This document shows positions 46,379-55,572 of a stretch of 64,000 nucleotides of DNA, piece by piece. The stretch is from Limosilactobacillus pontis DSM 8475 (lineage in GTDB: Bacteria; Bacillota; Bacilli; Lactobacillales; Lactobacillaceae). The DNA is taken from the NCBI RefSeq assembly GCF_001435345.1, contig NZ_AZGO01000060.1, forward strand, positions 1,219 through 65,218, given 5' to 3'. Numbering within the stretch: the first letter of the stretch is position 1; the number at the start of each line of letters is the position of its first letter. Both the position numbers and the translations under genes were made by a program. The notes under the pieces were generated by a model. It saw only the letters and a program-made list of their open reading frames with translations, was not told the origin of the DNA and searched no databases.

Positions 46379-46831
46379 ATGAAAGTTATTTTTACGCAAG
46401 ATGTTCGTGGTCGGGGTAAGCGCGGCCAGGTCAAGGAAGTTCCCGATGGTTACGCCCAGAACTACCTGATCAAGCGCGGCCTGGCCAAGCAGGCTACCAA
46501 GGCGGCAATGAGCCAGCTGGCCGGCCAACAACGGGCCGAGGCCAAGCACGCCGCTGAGGAATTAGAAGAAGCTAAGCAACTCAAGAAGGTGCTGGAGGAC
46601 GACAAGACGGTCGTTGAGCTGAGCGGGAAGGCCGGTACGGACGGTCGGATGTTTGGTTCCATTTCCACTAAGCAGATTGCCACGGCCCTGCAGAAGCAGT
46701 ACAAGGTCAAGATTGATAAGCGCAAGATCGAACTGGCAGCGCCAATTAGGGCCCTGGGCTACGTCAACGTGCCGATTAAGCTCCACCCCGAAGTCAGTGC
46801 CGAGATTCGGGTGCACATTGCGGAAAAGTAG
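46379..46831 (+). CDS. rplI: 50S ribosomal protein L9
   Basis: A 150-residue protein with the L9 N-terminus [20 protein letters not shown], a long connecting helix and a C-terminal RNA-binding domain. A GTG at 46370 is in frame, but GAGGAG in the gdpP end is eight bases before ATG 46379. Cotranscribed with gdpP and probably dnaB. Confidence 0.96.
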   Translation: MKVIFTQDVRGRGKRGQVKEVPDGYAQNYLIKRGLAKQATKAAMSQLAGQQRAEAKHAAEELEEAKQLKKVLEDDKTVVELSGKAGTDGRMFGSISTKQIATALQKQYKVKIDKRKIELAAPIRALGYVNVPIKLHPEVSAEIRVHIAEK

Positions 46832-46879
46832 TTTAACCGGTATAATTGAATTTTGATTTATTAAAAGCGAGGTATCGTC

Positions 46880-48268
46880 ATGGATAATGCACCAATGCAA
46901 GAAGAGCCACACGATATTGAAGCTGAAAAGGCAGTTCTCGGAGCTGCTTTTTTAAGTAAAAACGCGTTGGCTGATGCAATGGAATACCTGCAGCCCGGGG
47001 ATTTTTATAAGCGGGCCCACCAGATCATCTTCGAAAAGATGGTGGCGTTAAACGATGACGACCAGCCGATCGACGTGGTGACGATCAAGAGTGCCCTGGA
47101 CAAGGACAATCAGACCGAGAACGTCGGTGGGATGGTCTACCTGGCCGAATTGGCCTCATCGGTCCCGTCAGCGGCCAACGTGGCCTTCTATGCCAAGATT
47201 GTCCATGACAAGGCCGTACGGCGGAACCTAATCAACACCGCCACCAAGATCATCAACGAGGGGTACGCGGACGACAACGACACCACCGACCTGCTCGATC
47301 AGGCGGAACAGTCAATTCTTCACGTCTCCGAATCCAACAGCCAGGACGGCTTTCAGAACATCCAGCAGGTCCTAAATAGCGCGATGAACCACATCGAGAC
47401 CCTGTCGGGCAACGACTCGGAGATCACCGGACTGGAGACGGGCTACCCCCAGCTGGACCGGATGACGACCGGCTTCCACCCCGATGAGCTGGTAATCATC
47501 GCGGCGCGGCCAGCCGTTGGGAAGACCGCCTTTGCCCTCAACATCGCTCAGAATGTGGCCACCAAGACCGACAAGACGGTGGCGATCTTCAGCCTCGAAA
47601 TGGGGGCCGAATCGCTGGTCAACCGGATGCTGTGTGCCGAGGGGAATATTGACGCTAACCACCTGCGGACCGGGAACCTGACCAGCGACGAATGGGAGAG
47701 CCTGTTCTTTGCTGCTGGGACGTTGTCGAATGCCCACCTCTACATCGATGACACCGCCGGGATCAAGGTGGCCGAGATCCGGGCCCGCTGCCGGCGTCTG
47801 AAGAAGGAGACCGGTAACCTGGGGCTGATCGTAATCGACTACCTGCAACTGATCGAAGGGAATAACCCCGATAACCGGCAACAGGAAGTCTCCGAAATCT
47901 CCCGGCAGCTCAAGAAGCTGGCTAAGGAGCTTGAGGTCCCGGTGATCGCCCTGTCTCAGCTCTCTCGTGGGGTTGAACAGCGACAGGACAAGCGGCCGGT
48001 GCTGTCTGACATCCGTGAGTCTGGATCAATCGAACAGGATGCGGATATCGTCAGCTTCCTCTATCGTGACGACTACTACGAGCACGATGGTGGGGATGAC
48101 GACCAGCAGGATGGTGGCCAGGACAACGGTGACGACTCCAACGTTAGTGAAGTTGAAGTCATTATTGAGAAGAACCGGAGTGGTCCGCGGGGGACGGTCA
48201 AGCTGCTGTTTGCCAAGTCATACAACAAGTTTGCCTCCGTGGCCTACGTACCGGGGGAACAGAATTAA
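46880..48268 (+). CDS. dnaB: Replicative DNA helicase DnaB
   Basis: A 462-residue hexameric 5'-3' helicase (DnaC in B. subtilis naming). The N-terminal domain has PHDIEAEKAVLGAAFL; the RecA-like domain has Walker A ARPAVGKTAFALN near residue 215, Walker B LIVIDYLQLIEG and the arginine-finger region. A Gly/Asp/Gln-rich insertion near 400-425 (DGGDDDQQDGGQDNG) lies in the C-terminal loop and is longer than usual. Confidence 0.96.
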   Translation: MDNAPMQEEPHDIEAEKAVLGAAFLSKNALADAMEYLQPGDFYKRAHQIIFEKMVALNDDDQPIDVVTIKSALDKDNQTENVGGMVYLAELASSVPSAANVAFYAKIVHDKAVRRNLINTATKIINEGYADDNDTTDLLDQAEQSILHVSESNSQDGFQNIQQVLNSAMNHIETLSGNDSEITGLETGYPQLDRMTTGFHPDELVIIAARPAVGKTAFALNIAQNVATKTDKTVAIFSLEMGAESLVNRMLCAEGNIDANHLRTGNLTSDEWESLFFAAGTLSNAHLYIDDTAGIKVAEIRARCRRLKKETGNLGLIVIDYLQLIEGNNPDNRQQEVSEISRQLKKLAKELEVPVIALSQLSRGVEQRQDKRPVLSDIRESGSIEQDADIVSFLYRDDYYEHDGGDDDQQDGGQDNGDDSNVSEVEVIIEKNRSGPRGTVKLLFAKSYNKFASVAYVPGEQN

Positions 48269-48322
48269 AGTAGGACGGAAAGTAAGTGCCGTGGCGCTGC
48301 TTTTCGTGACTGTAGTTATAAG

Positions 48323-48359
48323 AAAGGGGCGTTTCAGGTTCACTGGAGTGCTCTTTTCG
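48323..48359 (+). terminator. Probable terminator after dnaB
   Basis: AAAGGGGCGTTTCAG pairs with CTGGAGTGCTCTTT allowing one bulge and wobbles around GTTCA, then TTTT. Confidence 0.5.
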
Positions 48360-48390
48360 TTCGCTTAAGGAAAAACAAGGAGGCGTTAGG

Positions 48391-49596
48391 ATGAACCGTC
48401 AAACACAGGGAATTGAGTTGAAATGGCTGTTGCTGGGGATGTTCTTCGGGAGTATCGGCAACAGTTTTGTCTGGCCGTTGACCACGATCTACATGCATGA
48501 ACAACTGCACGAGTCATTAACCGTATCAGGGATTGTGCTGCTCTTCTATTCCGGGGCCAATGTGGTCGGCAGCTATATTAGCGGCATGCTCTTTGATAAA
48601 CGGAATCCGCGCCACCTGATGCTGGGCGGGACAATTGCCGCGACAGTCGTTATTGCGACCATGATCTTCTTCAACGGTTGGCCGATCTACGCGATCCTAC
48701 TGACGGCGATCGGCTTTTTTAACGGTTGGATCATCACGATGGTCAACTCGTTCGGAACCCGGCTGCATAAGGATGGCCGTTACGTCTTCAACATGCTCTA
48801 CTTTGCCAACAACCTGGGGATGGTGATCGGGACCACGATTGTCGGCCCGCTCTACCAGCACGCCCACGGCAATATTGCCCCGCTCTTCACGATCACGACT
48901 ATCCTCTACATCCTCTTCTCGATCGTCGTCTTCGTCTACTTTAAGGAGGACCCGCATCCGGAGCCGGTGGACGAGGCCCGCTTCAAGGACGATTCACCGG
49001 TAACAACGACCAGTCTGCCCCGTGCCAACCTGTGGATCAACTGGATCTTTTTTGTGGCCCTCTGCGTGGTCTGGACAATGTACGAGCAGTGGTCCAGTAA
49101 CCTGTCCGTCTTCATGACCGACCAGGGGATCTCGATGACCAAGTACAGCCTGCTCTGGACACTCAACGGGGTCCTGATCGTGGTCATGCAGTTATTGCTG
49201 ACCTGGCTAAACCGCTGGTACAATAACCCCTACGCCCAGGTCTTCGTCGGCATCTTTACCGTCGGCTTGTCCTTTGTCCTCCTCCTGTTTGCCAAGAGCT
49301 ACATCTGGTACATCATCGCCATGGTGATCCTGACGATCGGGGAGGCGACGGCCTTTCCGACAATGCCGGCAATCGTCAACAGCCTCTCCCCAGTCGAGGT
49401 CAAGGGGAAGTACCAGGGGATCCTCAACGCCTTCTCGTCGCTGGGGAAGGCGTTTGGTCCCCTATTTGGGGGGCTGATCATCGGGGCGGCCTCCTACCAC
49501 ATCCTCTTTGTGATCTGTGCGGCCTCGATATTTGTGATGGAAATCATTGTCTGGGCGGTTGTCCAGCTGAATAAGTCCCAGACGGTTAAGTACTAA
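48391..49596 (+). CDS. MFS transporter
   Basis: A 401-residue major-facilitator protein with about 12 transmembrane helices. The loop 2-3 signature appears as GMLFDKRNPRHLML near residue 65, and a central cytoplasmic loop near 195-215 splits the two halves. Drug or metabolite efflux is typical of this DHA1-like form, but substrate cannot be read. AAGGAGG precedes the ATG. It is followed after 12 bases by a small zinc-ribbon gene. Confidence 0.85.
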   Translation: MNRQTQGIELKWLLLGMFFGSIGNSFVWPLTTIYMHEQLHESLTVSGIVLLFYSGANVVGSYISGMLFDKRNPRHLMLGGTIAATVVIATMIFFNGWPIYAILLTAIGFFNGWIITMVNSFGTRLHKDGRYVFNMLYFANNLGMVIGTTIVGPLYQHAHGNIAPLFTITTILYILFSIVVFVYFKEDPHPEPVDEARFKDDSPVTTTSLPRANLWINWIFFVALCVVWTMYEQWSSNLSVFMTDQGISMTKYSLLWTLNGVLIVVMQLLLTWLNRWYNNPYAQVFVGIFTVGLSFVLLLFAKSYIWYIIAMVILTIGEATAFPTMPAIVNSLSPVEVKGKYQGILNAFSSLGKAFGPLFGGLIIGAASYHILFVICAASIFVMEIIVWAVVQLNKSQTVKY

Positions 49597-49608
49597 GGAA
49601 GTAATCGC

Positions 49609-49923
49609 GTGTTCTACAACAACTTTGATAATGTTCAAGGCGAGGATCGTTACGGGATGGTCGGTAAAACTGGCGACGGTTTTCGTGAGAATCGTCGGCT
49701 GTTGGTACCGTGCTATCGCTGCCAGCAGGAGCCGCTGGTGATTGCCGAGCGCAACTGGATGGACACCAACCAGGATGACTCCCAGCGCTACCAGATCGTG
49801 GTGGTCTGCGAGCACTGCGGGGCGGTCGACGAGTTTGTTGTCAACAACGGCCGCGAGGGCAAGATCGGTAAGCTGAAGCATGGCAAGCACCCGGTCAGCC
49901 CCGAACAATTACAACAACAATAA
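49609..49923 (+). CDS. Small zinc-ribbon-like protein of unknown function
   Basis: A 104-residue soluble protein starting with GTG behind GGAAG. Two CxxC pairs (PCYRC near residue 36 and CEHCG near residue 70) separated by about 32 residues suggest a zinc ribbon. The rest is polar, with a Gln-rich C-terminus. I do not recognise a named family. Cotranscribed with the MFS gene and followed by a terminator. Confidence 0.75.
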   Translation: MFYNNFDNVQGEDRYGMVGKTGDGFRENRRLLVPCYRCQQEPLVIAERNWMDTNQDDSQRYQIVVVCEHCGAVDEFVVNNGREGKIGKLKHGKHPVSPEQLQQQ

Positions 49924-49960
49924 AGGCGCGGTGCCCAGCGGATGGGTTCCTCGCCTTTTT
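49922..49960 (+). terminator. Intrinsic terminator after the zinc-ribbon gene
   Basis: AAAGGCG pairs with CGCCTTT with an inner GCCCA/TGGG stem, followed by T-run. Confidence 0.85.
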
Positions 49961-50044
49961 CTAATATGTTGGTTTTATCATATAAAGTTTAAGTCGTCGA
50001 TCGGTCCAGATCGGTCCTGGAGCGGTGTCCGATCAATTCATTTG

Positions 50045-50058
50045 TGAAAGCGCTTACT
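50045..50058. promoter_or_regulatory. cre site upstream of the alcohol dehydrogenase
   Basis: TGAAAGCGCTTACT matches 13 of 14 positions of TGWAANCGNTNWCA. If TATGAT at 50072 is the minus-ten, the cre overlaps the minus-35 region, so CcpA would repress. Confidence 0.65.
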
Positions 50059-50128
50059 AATAACGATCAACTATGATACGCTTAATACTGTTGAGACAAT
50101 TGGACATAACATGAGGAGATGCTTTGGA

Positions 50129-51250
50129 ATGAAGATTAAAGCAGCGGTTGTTGACAAGAAGGGTGCCAAGTTTGACATCCGGGATGACGTCGAGCTCGCC
50201 GACATGCAGGCTGATGATCTCTTGATCCACATGGTGGCCTCCGGAATCTGCCACTCCGACGAGGCCCTACGAAAGGGTGACGCCGAAATTGGCTACCCGA
50301 TCATTCTGGGTCATGAGGGTGCCGGGATCGTTGAGAAGGTCGGCCCCGAGGTCAAGAACTTCAAGCCGGGAGATCACGTCATTCTCTCTTTCTACGGTTG
50401 TGGTAACTGTATCAACTGCCTGAAGGGTAAGCCAACCAAGTGTCTAAACTACGCAGCCAATAACCTGTCTGGGGTTCGACCAGACGGTAGTGCCCACTTC
50501 ACCGAGGATGGTCACCAGGTTGATGACATGTTTGACCAATCATCCTTCACCACGACCACGGTGGTTCGGGAGCGGAACGCCGTCAAGGTGCCAAAAGACC
50601 TCGACCTGCGAAAGTTAGGACCACTGGGCTGTGGTTACGTTACTGGCTCCGGAACGGTCTTCAATACGCTGAAGCCAGAACCAGGATCCACGATTGCGGT
50701 CGCCGGTACCGGGGCGGTTGGTCTGGCAGCCATGATGGCCGGCAAGATCTCCGGTTGCACTAAGGTCATCGCAATTGATCGGGTTCCGGAGCGGCTGGCA
50801 TTAGCCAAAGAACTGGGTGCTACCGACACGATCAATACCAACGACGTCGACATGGTCAAGGCTGTCCAGGACCTGACCGGTGGTAAGGGTGTTGACTACC
50901 TGGTTGACACGACCGGGGTCACCAAGGTGCTGGAAGACTCTATCCAAGCCTTGGCCCAGGGGGGTGTTCTGGCTGCCATCGCGGTGACGGTCAACCACAT
51001 CGACGTCAACACCTGGACGGACCTCTGCCCAGCCGACCGGACAATTGTCGGAGTCAACATGGGGGACTCCATCCCGCAGGTTGACATTCCACGCCTGATC
51101 GAATTCTACAAGCAGGGGATGTTTGACTTTGACAAGACTGAGAAGTTTTATGACTTCGCTGATATCAACCAGGCTAACGCCGATTCCGTTTCCGGAAAGA
51201 CGATCAAGCCGGTGCTGATTATCGATAAGGACTACCAGCCGGGTGAATAA
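50129..51250 (+). CDS. Zinc-dependent alcohol dehydrogenase (medium-chain)
   Basis: A 373-residue MDR-family NAD(P)-dependent dehydrogenase. Catalytic zinc ligands are in GICHSDE near residue 38, GHEGAG and GCGYVTGSG; structural zinc cysteines are in GCGNCINC..KGKPTKC. The nucleotide motif is VAGTGAVGLAA. It resembles class III/aryl or NDMA-type alcohol dehydrogenases. An ATG at 50111 is in frame, but GAGGAG at 50113 lies ten bases before ATG 50129. A cre site upstream indicates carbon control; ethanol/acetaldehyde interconversion in heterofermentation is a plausible role. Confidence 0.87.
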   Translation: MKIKAAVVDKKGAKFDIRDDVELADMQADDLLIHMVASGICHSDEALRKGDAEIGYPIILGHEGAGIVEKVGPEVKNFKPGDHVILSFYGCGNCINCLKGKPTKCLNYAANNLSGVRPDGSAHFTEDGHQVDDMFDQSSFTTTTVVRERNAVKVPKDLDLRKLGPLGCGYVTGSGTVFNTLKPEPGSTIAVAGTGAVGLAAMMAGKISGCTKVIAIDRVPERLALAKELGATDTINTNDVDMVKAVQDLTGGKGVDYLVDTTGVTKVLEDSIQALAQGGVLAAIAVTVNHIDVNTWTDLCPADRTIVGVNMGDSIPQVDIPRLIEFYKQGMFDFDKTEKFYDFADINQANADSVSGKTIKPVLIIDKDYQPGE

Positions 51251-51258
51251 GTAAGCTG

Positions 51259-51297
51259 AGGGACCGCTGACGGAAGTTGCCACCGGTCCTTTTTTAT
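51259..51297 (+). terminator. Intrinsic terminator after the alcohol dehydrogenase
   Basis: AGGGACCG region pairs with CGGTCCTT around a 17-base loop, followed by TTTTTT. Confidence 0.8.
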
Positions 51298-51375
51298 TTC
51301 CCGGGAAACCTTTTGCCTGCTCGCCCGGTGAAGATGCTAAAATGGGGTCTGTAAACGCTAAGGGAGGAATGACGG

Positions 51376-52257
51376 ATGGATACGAAACAGTACCGCTACA
51401 CTAAGGATAACTTTAATATCAAGAAGGCCCCAACCTGGGTGGCTGACTCTGCCGATGAGCTTGACCAGATCAAGGCAACGATCGATAAGAATGTCAAGCG
51501 GATTAAGGACGCCCAGAAGAAGATGTACGCCCGCCACCGCTACGGCGTCATCGTCGCCTTCCAGGCAATGGATGCGGCCGGCAAGGACAGCATGATCTCG
51601 CACATCTTCTCCGGGGTCAACCCGGTCGGCTTCAAGGTGGCCAACTTCAAGCAGCCAACCTCCGCAGAGCTGCAGCACGATTACCTCTGGCGGATCAATG
51701 AGGCCCTACCGAAGCGCGGCTCGATCGGTATCTTCAACCGTTCCTATTACGAGGACGTCCTGGTCTCCCGGGTCCATCCTGAGATCATCCTCAAGGCTAA
51801 CCTGCCCGGGGTCACCACCCTGCTGGACGTCAACAAGGACTTCTTCGACGGGCGCTACGAGGACATCCGCGAATACGAGAAGTACCTGTCCCGCAACGGC
51901 TACGTGATCCTGAAATTCTTCCTCCACGTCTCCAAGGATGAGCAGAAGAAGCGGTTCCTGTCCCGGATCGAGACGCCGCGAAAGAATTGGAAGTTCTCGG
52001 CGGCCGATATTCACGAGCGGCAGTTCTGGGATAAGTACCAGTCGGCCTACGACAAGGCGATCAATGCCACGGCCACCAAGGAAAATCCCTGGTACGTTAT
52101 TCCGGCCGATGACAAGTGGTATTCTCGCCTGATCGTCTCGGACATCATCACCAAGCGGATTGAGAAGCTCCCGCTGGCCTATCCAGAGATGACACCAGAC
52201 CAGGAGGGAGAGCTCGCCCGGGCCCACCAGATCCTGCTGAATGAGGGTAAGGATTAG
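51376..52257 (+). CDS. ppk2: Polyphosphate kinase 2 family protein
   Basis: A 293-residue PPK2-type phosphotransferase that moves phosphate between polyphosphate and nucleotides (usually making NDP or NTP). Walker A is QAMDAAGKDSMISH near residue 55; the lid and Walker B regions are RSYYEDVLVSRV and related Arg/Lys motifs. Single-domain length suits class I or III enzymes. It lies convergent to the pst-phoU operon with a shared terminator, so the window groups phosphate storage use with phosphate uptake. Confidence 0.9.
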   Translation: MDTKQYRYTKDNFNIKKAPTWVADSADELDQIKATIDKNVKRIKDAQKKMYARHRYGVIVAFQAMDAAGKDSMISHIFSGVNPVGFKVANFKQPTSAELQHDYLWRINEALPKRGSIGIFNRSYYEDVLVSRVHPEIILKANLPGVTTLLDVNKDFFDGRYEDIREYEKYLSRNGYVILKFFLHVSKDEQKKRFLSRIETPRKNWKFSAADIHERQFWDKYQSAYDKAINATATKENPWYVIPADDKWYSRLIVSDIITKRIEKLPLAYPEMTPDQEGELARAHQILLNEGKD

Positions 52258-52261
52258 TCAT

Positions 52262-52314
52262 TAAAAGCAAAGCGGCGATCGACGCATGAAGTGAAGCGCC
52301 AACCGCTGCTTTTA
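52262..52314. terminator. Bidirectional terminator between ppk2 and phoU
   Basis: TAAAAGCA pairs with TGCTTTTA, with inner AGCGGCG/CGCC-CGCT pairs. The right arm overlaps the phoU stop codon. Confidence 0.8.
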
Positions 52315-53016
52315 CTTTTTACTTAATTTGCGTTTGACCATGTCCGGGTCGGCCTTGCCGGGGTTGAGCTCCACCAGCTTACCCGATCCAATATAGATGA
52401 CCCATTCGGCCAGGTTGACGATATGATCGCCCGCCCGTTCGAGGAAGCGGATCACCGACAGGTAGTCGCCGTATGGCTTGACGTTGGCCCCGGCTGTAGT
52501 CAGAGCGGTCATGATCGCCTGTTGCTGCTGGACATAGATCATGTCGACCTGAATATCTTTGTTGGCGACCTCGTAGGCCAGCTGCTCGTTGGTGTATGCG
52601 TAGGCGTCGAGGACCCGCTCCAGCATCTCCCGGATCATCATCATCATCTGTTCGATCTGCTCCTCGATGGTCGGGTTGTGTCCCCGGTCACTCAGGTCAA
52701 TTGCGGCTCGGGCGATGTGTGTGGCATAGTCGCCCAGCCGCTCAATATCACTGCTGGCCTTAAGGATCCCGATGATTTTACGGAAGTCACTAGCTACCGG
52801 CTGCTGGAGGGCCATCAGCTTTAAGGCCTCCTTCTCCAGTTTGACCTCCTCGTCATTGATTCTGGTATCCGCTGCCAGAACCTGTTTGGCCAGCTGCGGA
52901 TCATTTTCCGTGAAGGCCTTGGTTGCCTGGTAGATCTGTTCGCTGGCGTCGATCCCCATCTCCATGAAGTGACCACGGAGGCGTTTCAGTTCATCGTTAA
53001 AAATAGCACCCATCAT
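52312..53016 (-). CDS. phoU: Phosphate transport regulator PhoU
   Basis: A 234-residue all-helical protein of two three-helix PhoU repeats. Conserved acidic stretches appear as ERLGDYATHIARAA and ERAGDHIVNLAEW, the metal-binding E/DxxxD motifs. The open frame begins at 53031 inside pstB, but AGGAGG favours ATG 53016 or 53013. It is the last gene of the pst operon and would dampen Pst activity and signalling. Confidence 0.93.
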   Translation of the reverse strand: MMGAIFNDELKRLRGHFMEMGIDASEQIYQATKAFTENDPQLAKQVLAADTRINDEEVKLEKEALKLMALQQPVASDFRKIIGILKASSDIERLGDYATHIARAAIDLSDRGHNPTIEEQIEQMMMMIREMLERVLDAYAYTNEQLAYEVANKDIQVDMIYVQQQQAIMTALTTAGANVKPYGDYLSVIRFLERAGDHIVNLAEWVIYIGSGKLVELNPGKADPDMVKRKLSKK

Positions 53017-53023
53017 ATTCCTC

Positions 53024-53779
53024 CTAACCAAACTTGCCGCTCAGGTAATCGGCTGTCTGTTGCTCGTGCGGGTTCATGAAAATCTTAGCCGTCTGGTCGA
53101 ATTCAATCAGGTGCCCCTGGTGCATGAAGGCTGTCCAGTTGGCTGACCGCGACGCTTGCTGCATGTTGTGGGTCACCATGATGATCGTAAACTGCTCCTT
53201 TAATTGTACAAGGGTATCCTCGATTTGCGAAGTCGAAACCGGGTCTAGGGCGCTGGTCGGTTCGTCCATGAGAATGATCTCCGGGCGCACCGCCAGGGTT
53301 CGGGCGATGCACAGGCGCTGCTGCTGACCACCGGAGAGGGCGAGGGCACTGGCCTTCAATTGGTCCTTGACCTCATCCCAGAGGGCGGCCTGACGCAGGC
53401 TCTCCTCGACCCGCTGGTCTAACACGGCCCGGTCCTTGACTCCAGCCAGACGGAGGCCGTAGATCACGTTTTCGTAGATTGACATTGGGAAGGGGGTCGG
53501 TTGCTGGAAGACCATCCCGATTCGCTGCCGGACCCGGTAGACGTTGACCTGGGGCTGGTTGATGTTGACCCCGTGGAAATTGATGGCTCCGGTGACCGTG
53601 GCGAGGTCATCGTTCATCCGGTTGAGACTCCGCAGGACGGTGGACTTACCCGAACCAGAGGCGCCGATTAGGGCCGTGATCTGCTTGGGTGGGAACTTGA
53701 GGTTGACGTCATGGATAACGTGCTTGTCACCGTAAAAGACCTGAAGATCCTTTAGTTCTAAGATTGAATCAGTTGGCAT
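53024..53779 (-). CDS. pstB: Phosphate ABC transporter ATP-binding protein
   Basis: A 251-residue ATPase with Walker [18 protein letters not shown], signature [14 protein letters not shown], Walker [16 protein letters not shown] and switch [24 protein letters not shown] is the PstB-specific Q-loop. Intact; overlaps nothing and follows pstA by nine bases. Confidence 0.95.
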   Translation of the reverse strand: MPTDSILELKDLQVFYGDKHVIHDVNLKFPPKQITALIGASGSGKSTVLRSLNRMNDDLATVTGAINFHGVNINQPQVNVYRVRQRIGMVFQQPTPFPMSIYENVIYGLRLAGVKDRAVLDQRVEESLRQAALWDEVKDQLKASALALSGGQQQRLCIARTLAVRPEIILMDEPTSALDPVSTSQIEDTLVQLKEQFTIIMVTHNMQQASRSANWTAFMHQGHLIEFDQTAKIFMNPHEQQTADYLSGKFG

Positions 53780-53788
53780 AGTTTTTCC

Positions 53789-54670
53789 TCACTTTGCTAG
53801 GTGTCGTTTGATGCGGTGCCCAACGTAGCGGGCGACCAGGTTGAACAGTAGGATGGTGATGATCAAAACGGCTGCGGAGCCATTGGAAACCGCTCGGGCA
53901 TCAGGGACGAGGCCTTCACTGTTGACCTTCCAGATGTGAACCGCCAGTGTTTCGGCGGGCCGCATGGGGTTAAGGAAGCTGGTCGGGCTAAACGGGTTCC
54001 AGTCGGTGTAGCTGATCAAGGGAGCACTCTGCCCGGCGGTGTAGATCAGGGTCGCCGCCTCGCCGAAGATTCGGCCAGCACTGAGGATAGCTCCGGTGAT
54101 GATTCCCGGGAGGGCCGCCGGCAGGACAATCTTGGTCGTCACCCGCCATTTCGACATCCCCAGACCTAGTCCCGCCTGGCGCTGGAGGTAGGGGACCTGG
54201 CGGAGGGCATCCTCGCAGCTACGGGTCAGGATCGGCAGGTTCAGAATGGTCAGGGCCAGGGCCCCGGCGAGCAGGGAGAAGTCCATGCCGAATTTGAGGA
54301 CGAAGACGAGGTAGCCGAACAGCCCCACGACCACGGAGGGCAGGGAACTCAAGACCTCGATTGCCAGGCGCAGCAAGCGGGTGGCCTGGTTGTCGGGAGC
54401 GTACTCATTCAAGTAAATGGCCGCCCAAAGCGCCAGCGGTACGGAGACGATCAGGGTCAAAACAACTAGGTAGAGGGAGTTAAACAGCTGGTCGCGGATC
54501 CCCCCACCGGCCGCAAAAGATTCGGCCTCGCTGGTTAGAAAGTGCCAGGAGATGTGGGGGATACCTAGCGCTAGGATGTAGATGAGGAGGCTCAAGACGA
54601 CGAGTCCGATGAGTCCGGCTACTCCCAGGATGATGGTGCTGGCGACCTTATCAATGCGTTCTGGAGACAT
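53789..54670 (-). CDS. pstA: Phosphate ABC transporter permease PstA
   Basis: A 293-residue permease with six hydrophobic segments; EAA-type loop LGMSKWRVTTKIVLPAALPG is visible in the second half. The start overlaps the pstC stop (TGATG). Intact in this sequence. It would pair with PstC, which is broken, so the channel may not assemble. Confidence 0.93.
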   Translation of the reverse strand: MSPERIDKVASTIILGVAGLIGLVVLSLLIYILALGIPHISWHFLTSEAESFAAGGGIRDQLFNSLYLVVLTLIVSVPLALWAAIYLNEYAPDNQATRLLRLAIEVLSSLPSVVVGLFGYLVFVLKFGMDFSLLAGALALTILNLPILTRSCEDALRQVPYLQRQAGLGLGMSKWRVTTKIVLPAALPGIITGAILSAGRIFGEAATLIYTAGQSAPLISYTDWNPFSPTSFLNPMRPAETLAVHIWKVNSEGLVPDARAVSNGSAAVLIITILLFNLVARYVGHRIKRHLAK

Positions 54671-55568
54671 CAGCGCGCTCCTTTCTTACTTGCCAGGTGG
54701 ATCAGGAGGTTGAAGACCAAGGACATTAGCAGAAGGATCAGGGCCAGAGACCAGAGAGCGTTATTTTCTGCTGTGCCCATAACGGTATTGCCGATTCCGG
54801 TGGTCAAGACGCTGGTCAGGGTGGTCGCAGATTCGACCAATCCCGTAGGCATCACGGTGGTGTTACCGATCACCATCTGAACGGCCAGCGCCTCCCCGAA
54901 TGCCCGGGCCATGCCGAAGACCGTCGCCGTCAGGATCCCACTCCTGGCACTCGGAATGACCACCCGAGAAATGGTCTGCCAGCGGGTTGCCCCCAAACCA
55001 GCTGAGGCTTCCCGGTATTTCTGGGGGACGGCCCGCAGACTGTCGATGGTCATCGAAGTCATGGTTGGCAGAATCATCAGGAAGAGGACCCCGGTGGCGG
55101 CGAGGATCCCGAATCCAGTCCCACCGAAGAGCCGTTGTAGGGCGGGGACGATGGTGGTCAGCCCCAGGTATCCATATACCACGGAGGGGATGCCGACCAG
55201 CAGCTCAATCAGGGGCTGGAAGACGAGTTTGACCTTGCCAGGCAGGATCTCCGTAATTGCGACGGCGACCACTAGTGCCAGGGGAAGCGACACCGCACCC
55301 GCAAGAAGGGTCACGCCAAAGGAGGTCACGATCATCGGGAGAGCCCCGAAGTGATGATGGCCGGGCTGCCAGTCGGTCTGGGAAAGAAATCTCCAGACTG
55401 AGACCCATTGTCGGTAAACAGGGCCACCCCCTTGACCGTCAGGAAAATCAGGATTGTGCCAACCAGGCCCCCGATAAGGACGATCGCGAGACGGCTGGTG
55501 AACTTACCGGTCCATTCCTGCCGACTCTCCGGGGACGACTGGGTCAGTTGTTGTTGAAAGTCATTCAT
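54670..55568 (-). pseudogene. pstC: Phosphate ABC transporter permease PstC, frameshifted
   Basis: The N-terminal part (55568-55404) and the 221-residue C-terminal part (55335-54670) are in different frames. After DNG the first frame runs into a stop at 55332; inserting one base in the GGG at 55404-55406 restores VSVWRFLSQTDWQPG and joins the domains. A single-base loss in a G-run is the simplest explanation. Reassembled length is about 300 residues, normal for PstC, with six transmembrane segments and the EAA-like GLGATRWQTISRVVIPSA. As written the channel is probably inactive. Confidence 0.85.
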
Positions 55569-55572
55569 TTGT

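Noticed and set aside
55332-55410. Programmed ribosomal frameshift in pstC
   Set aside because: No slippery heptamer, stimulatory hairpin or internal ribosome binding site is seen; a lost G in a G-run is simpler.
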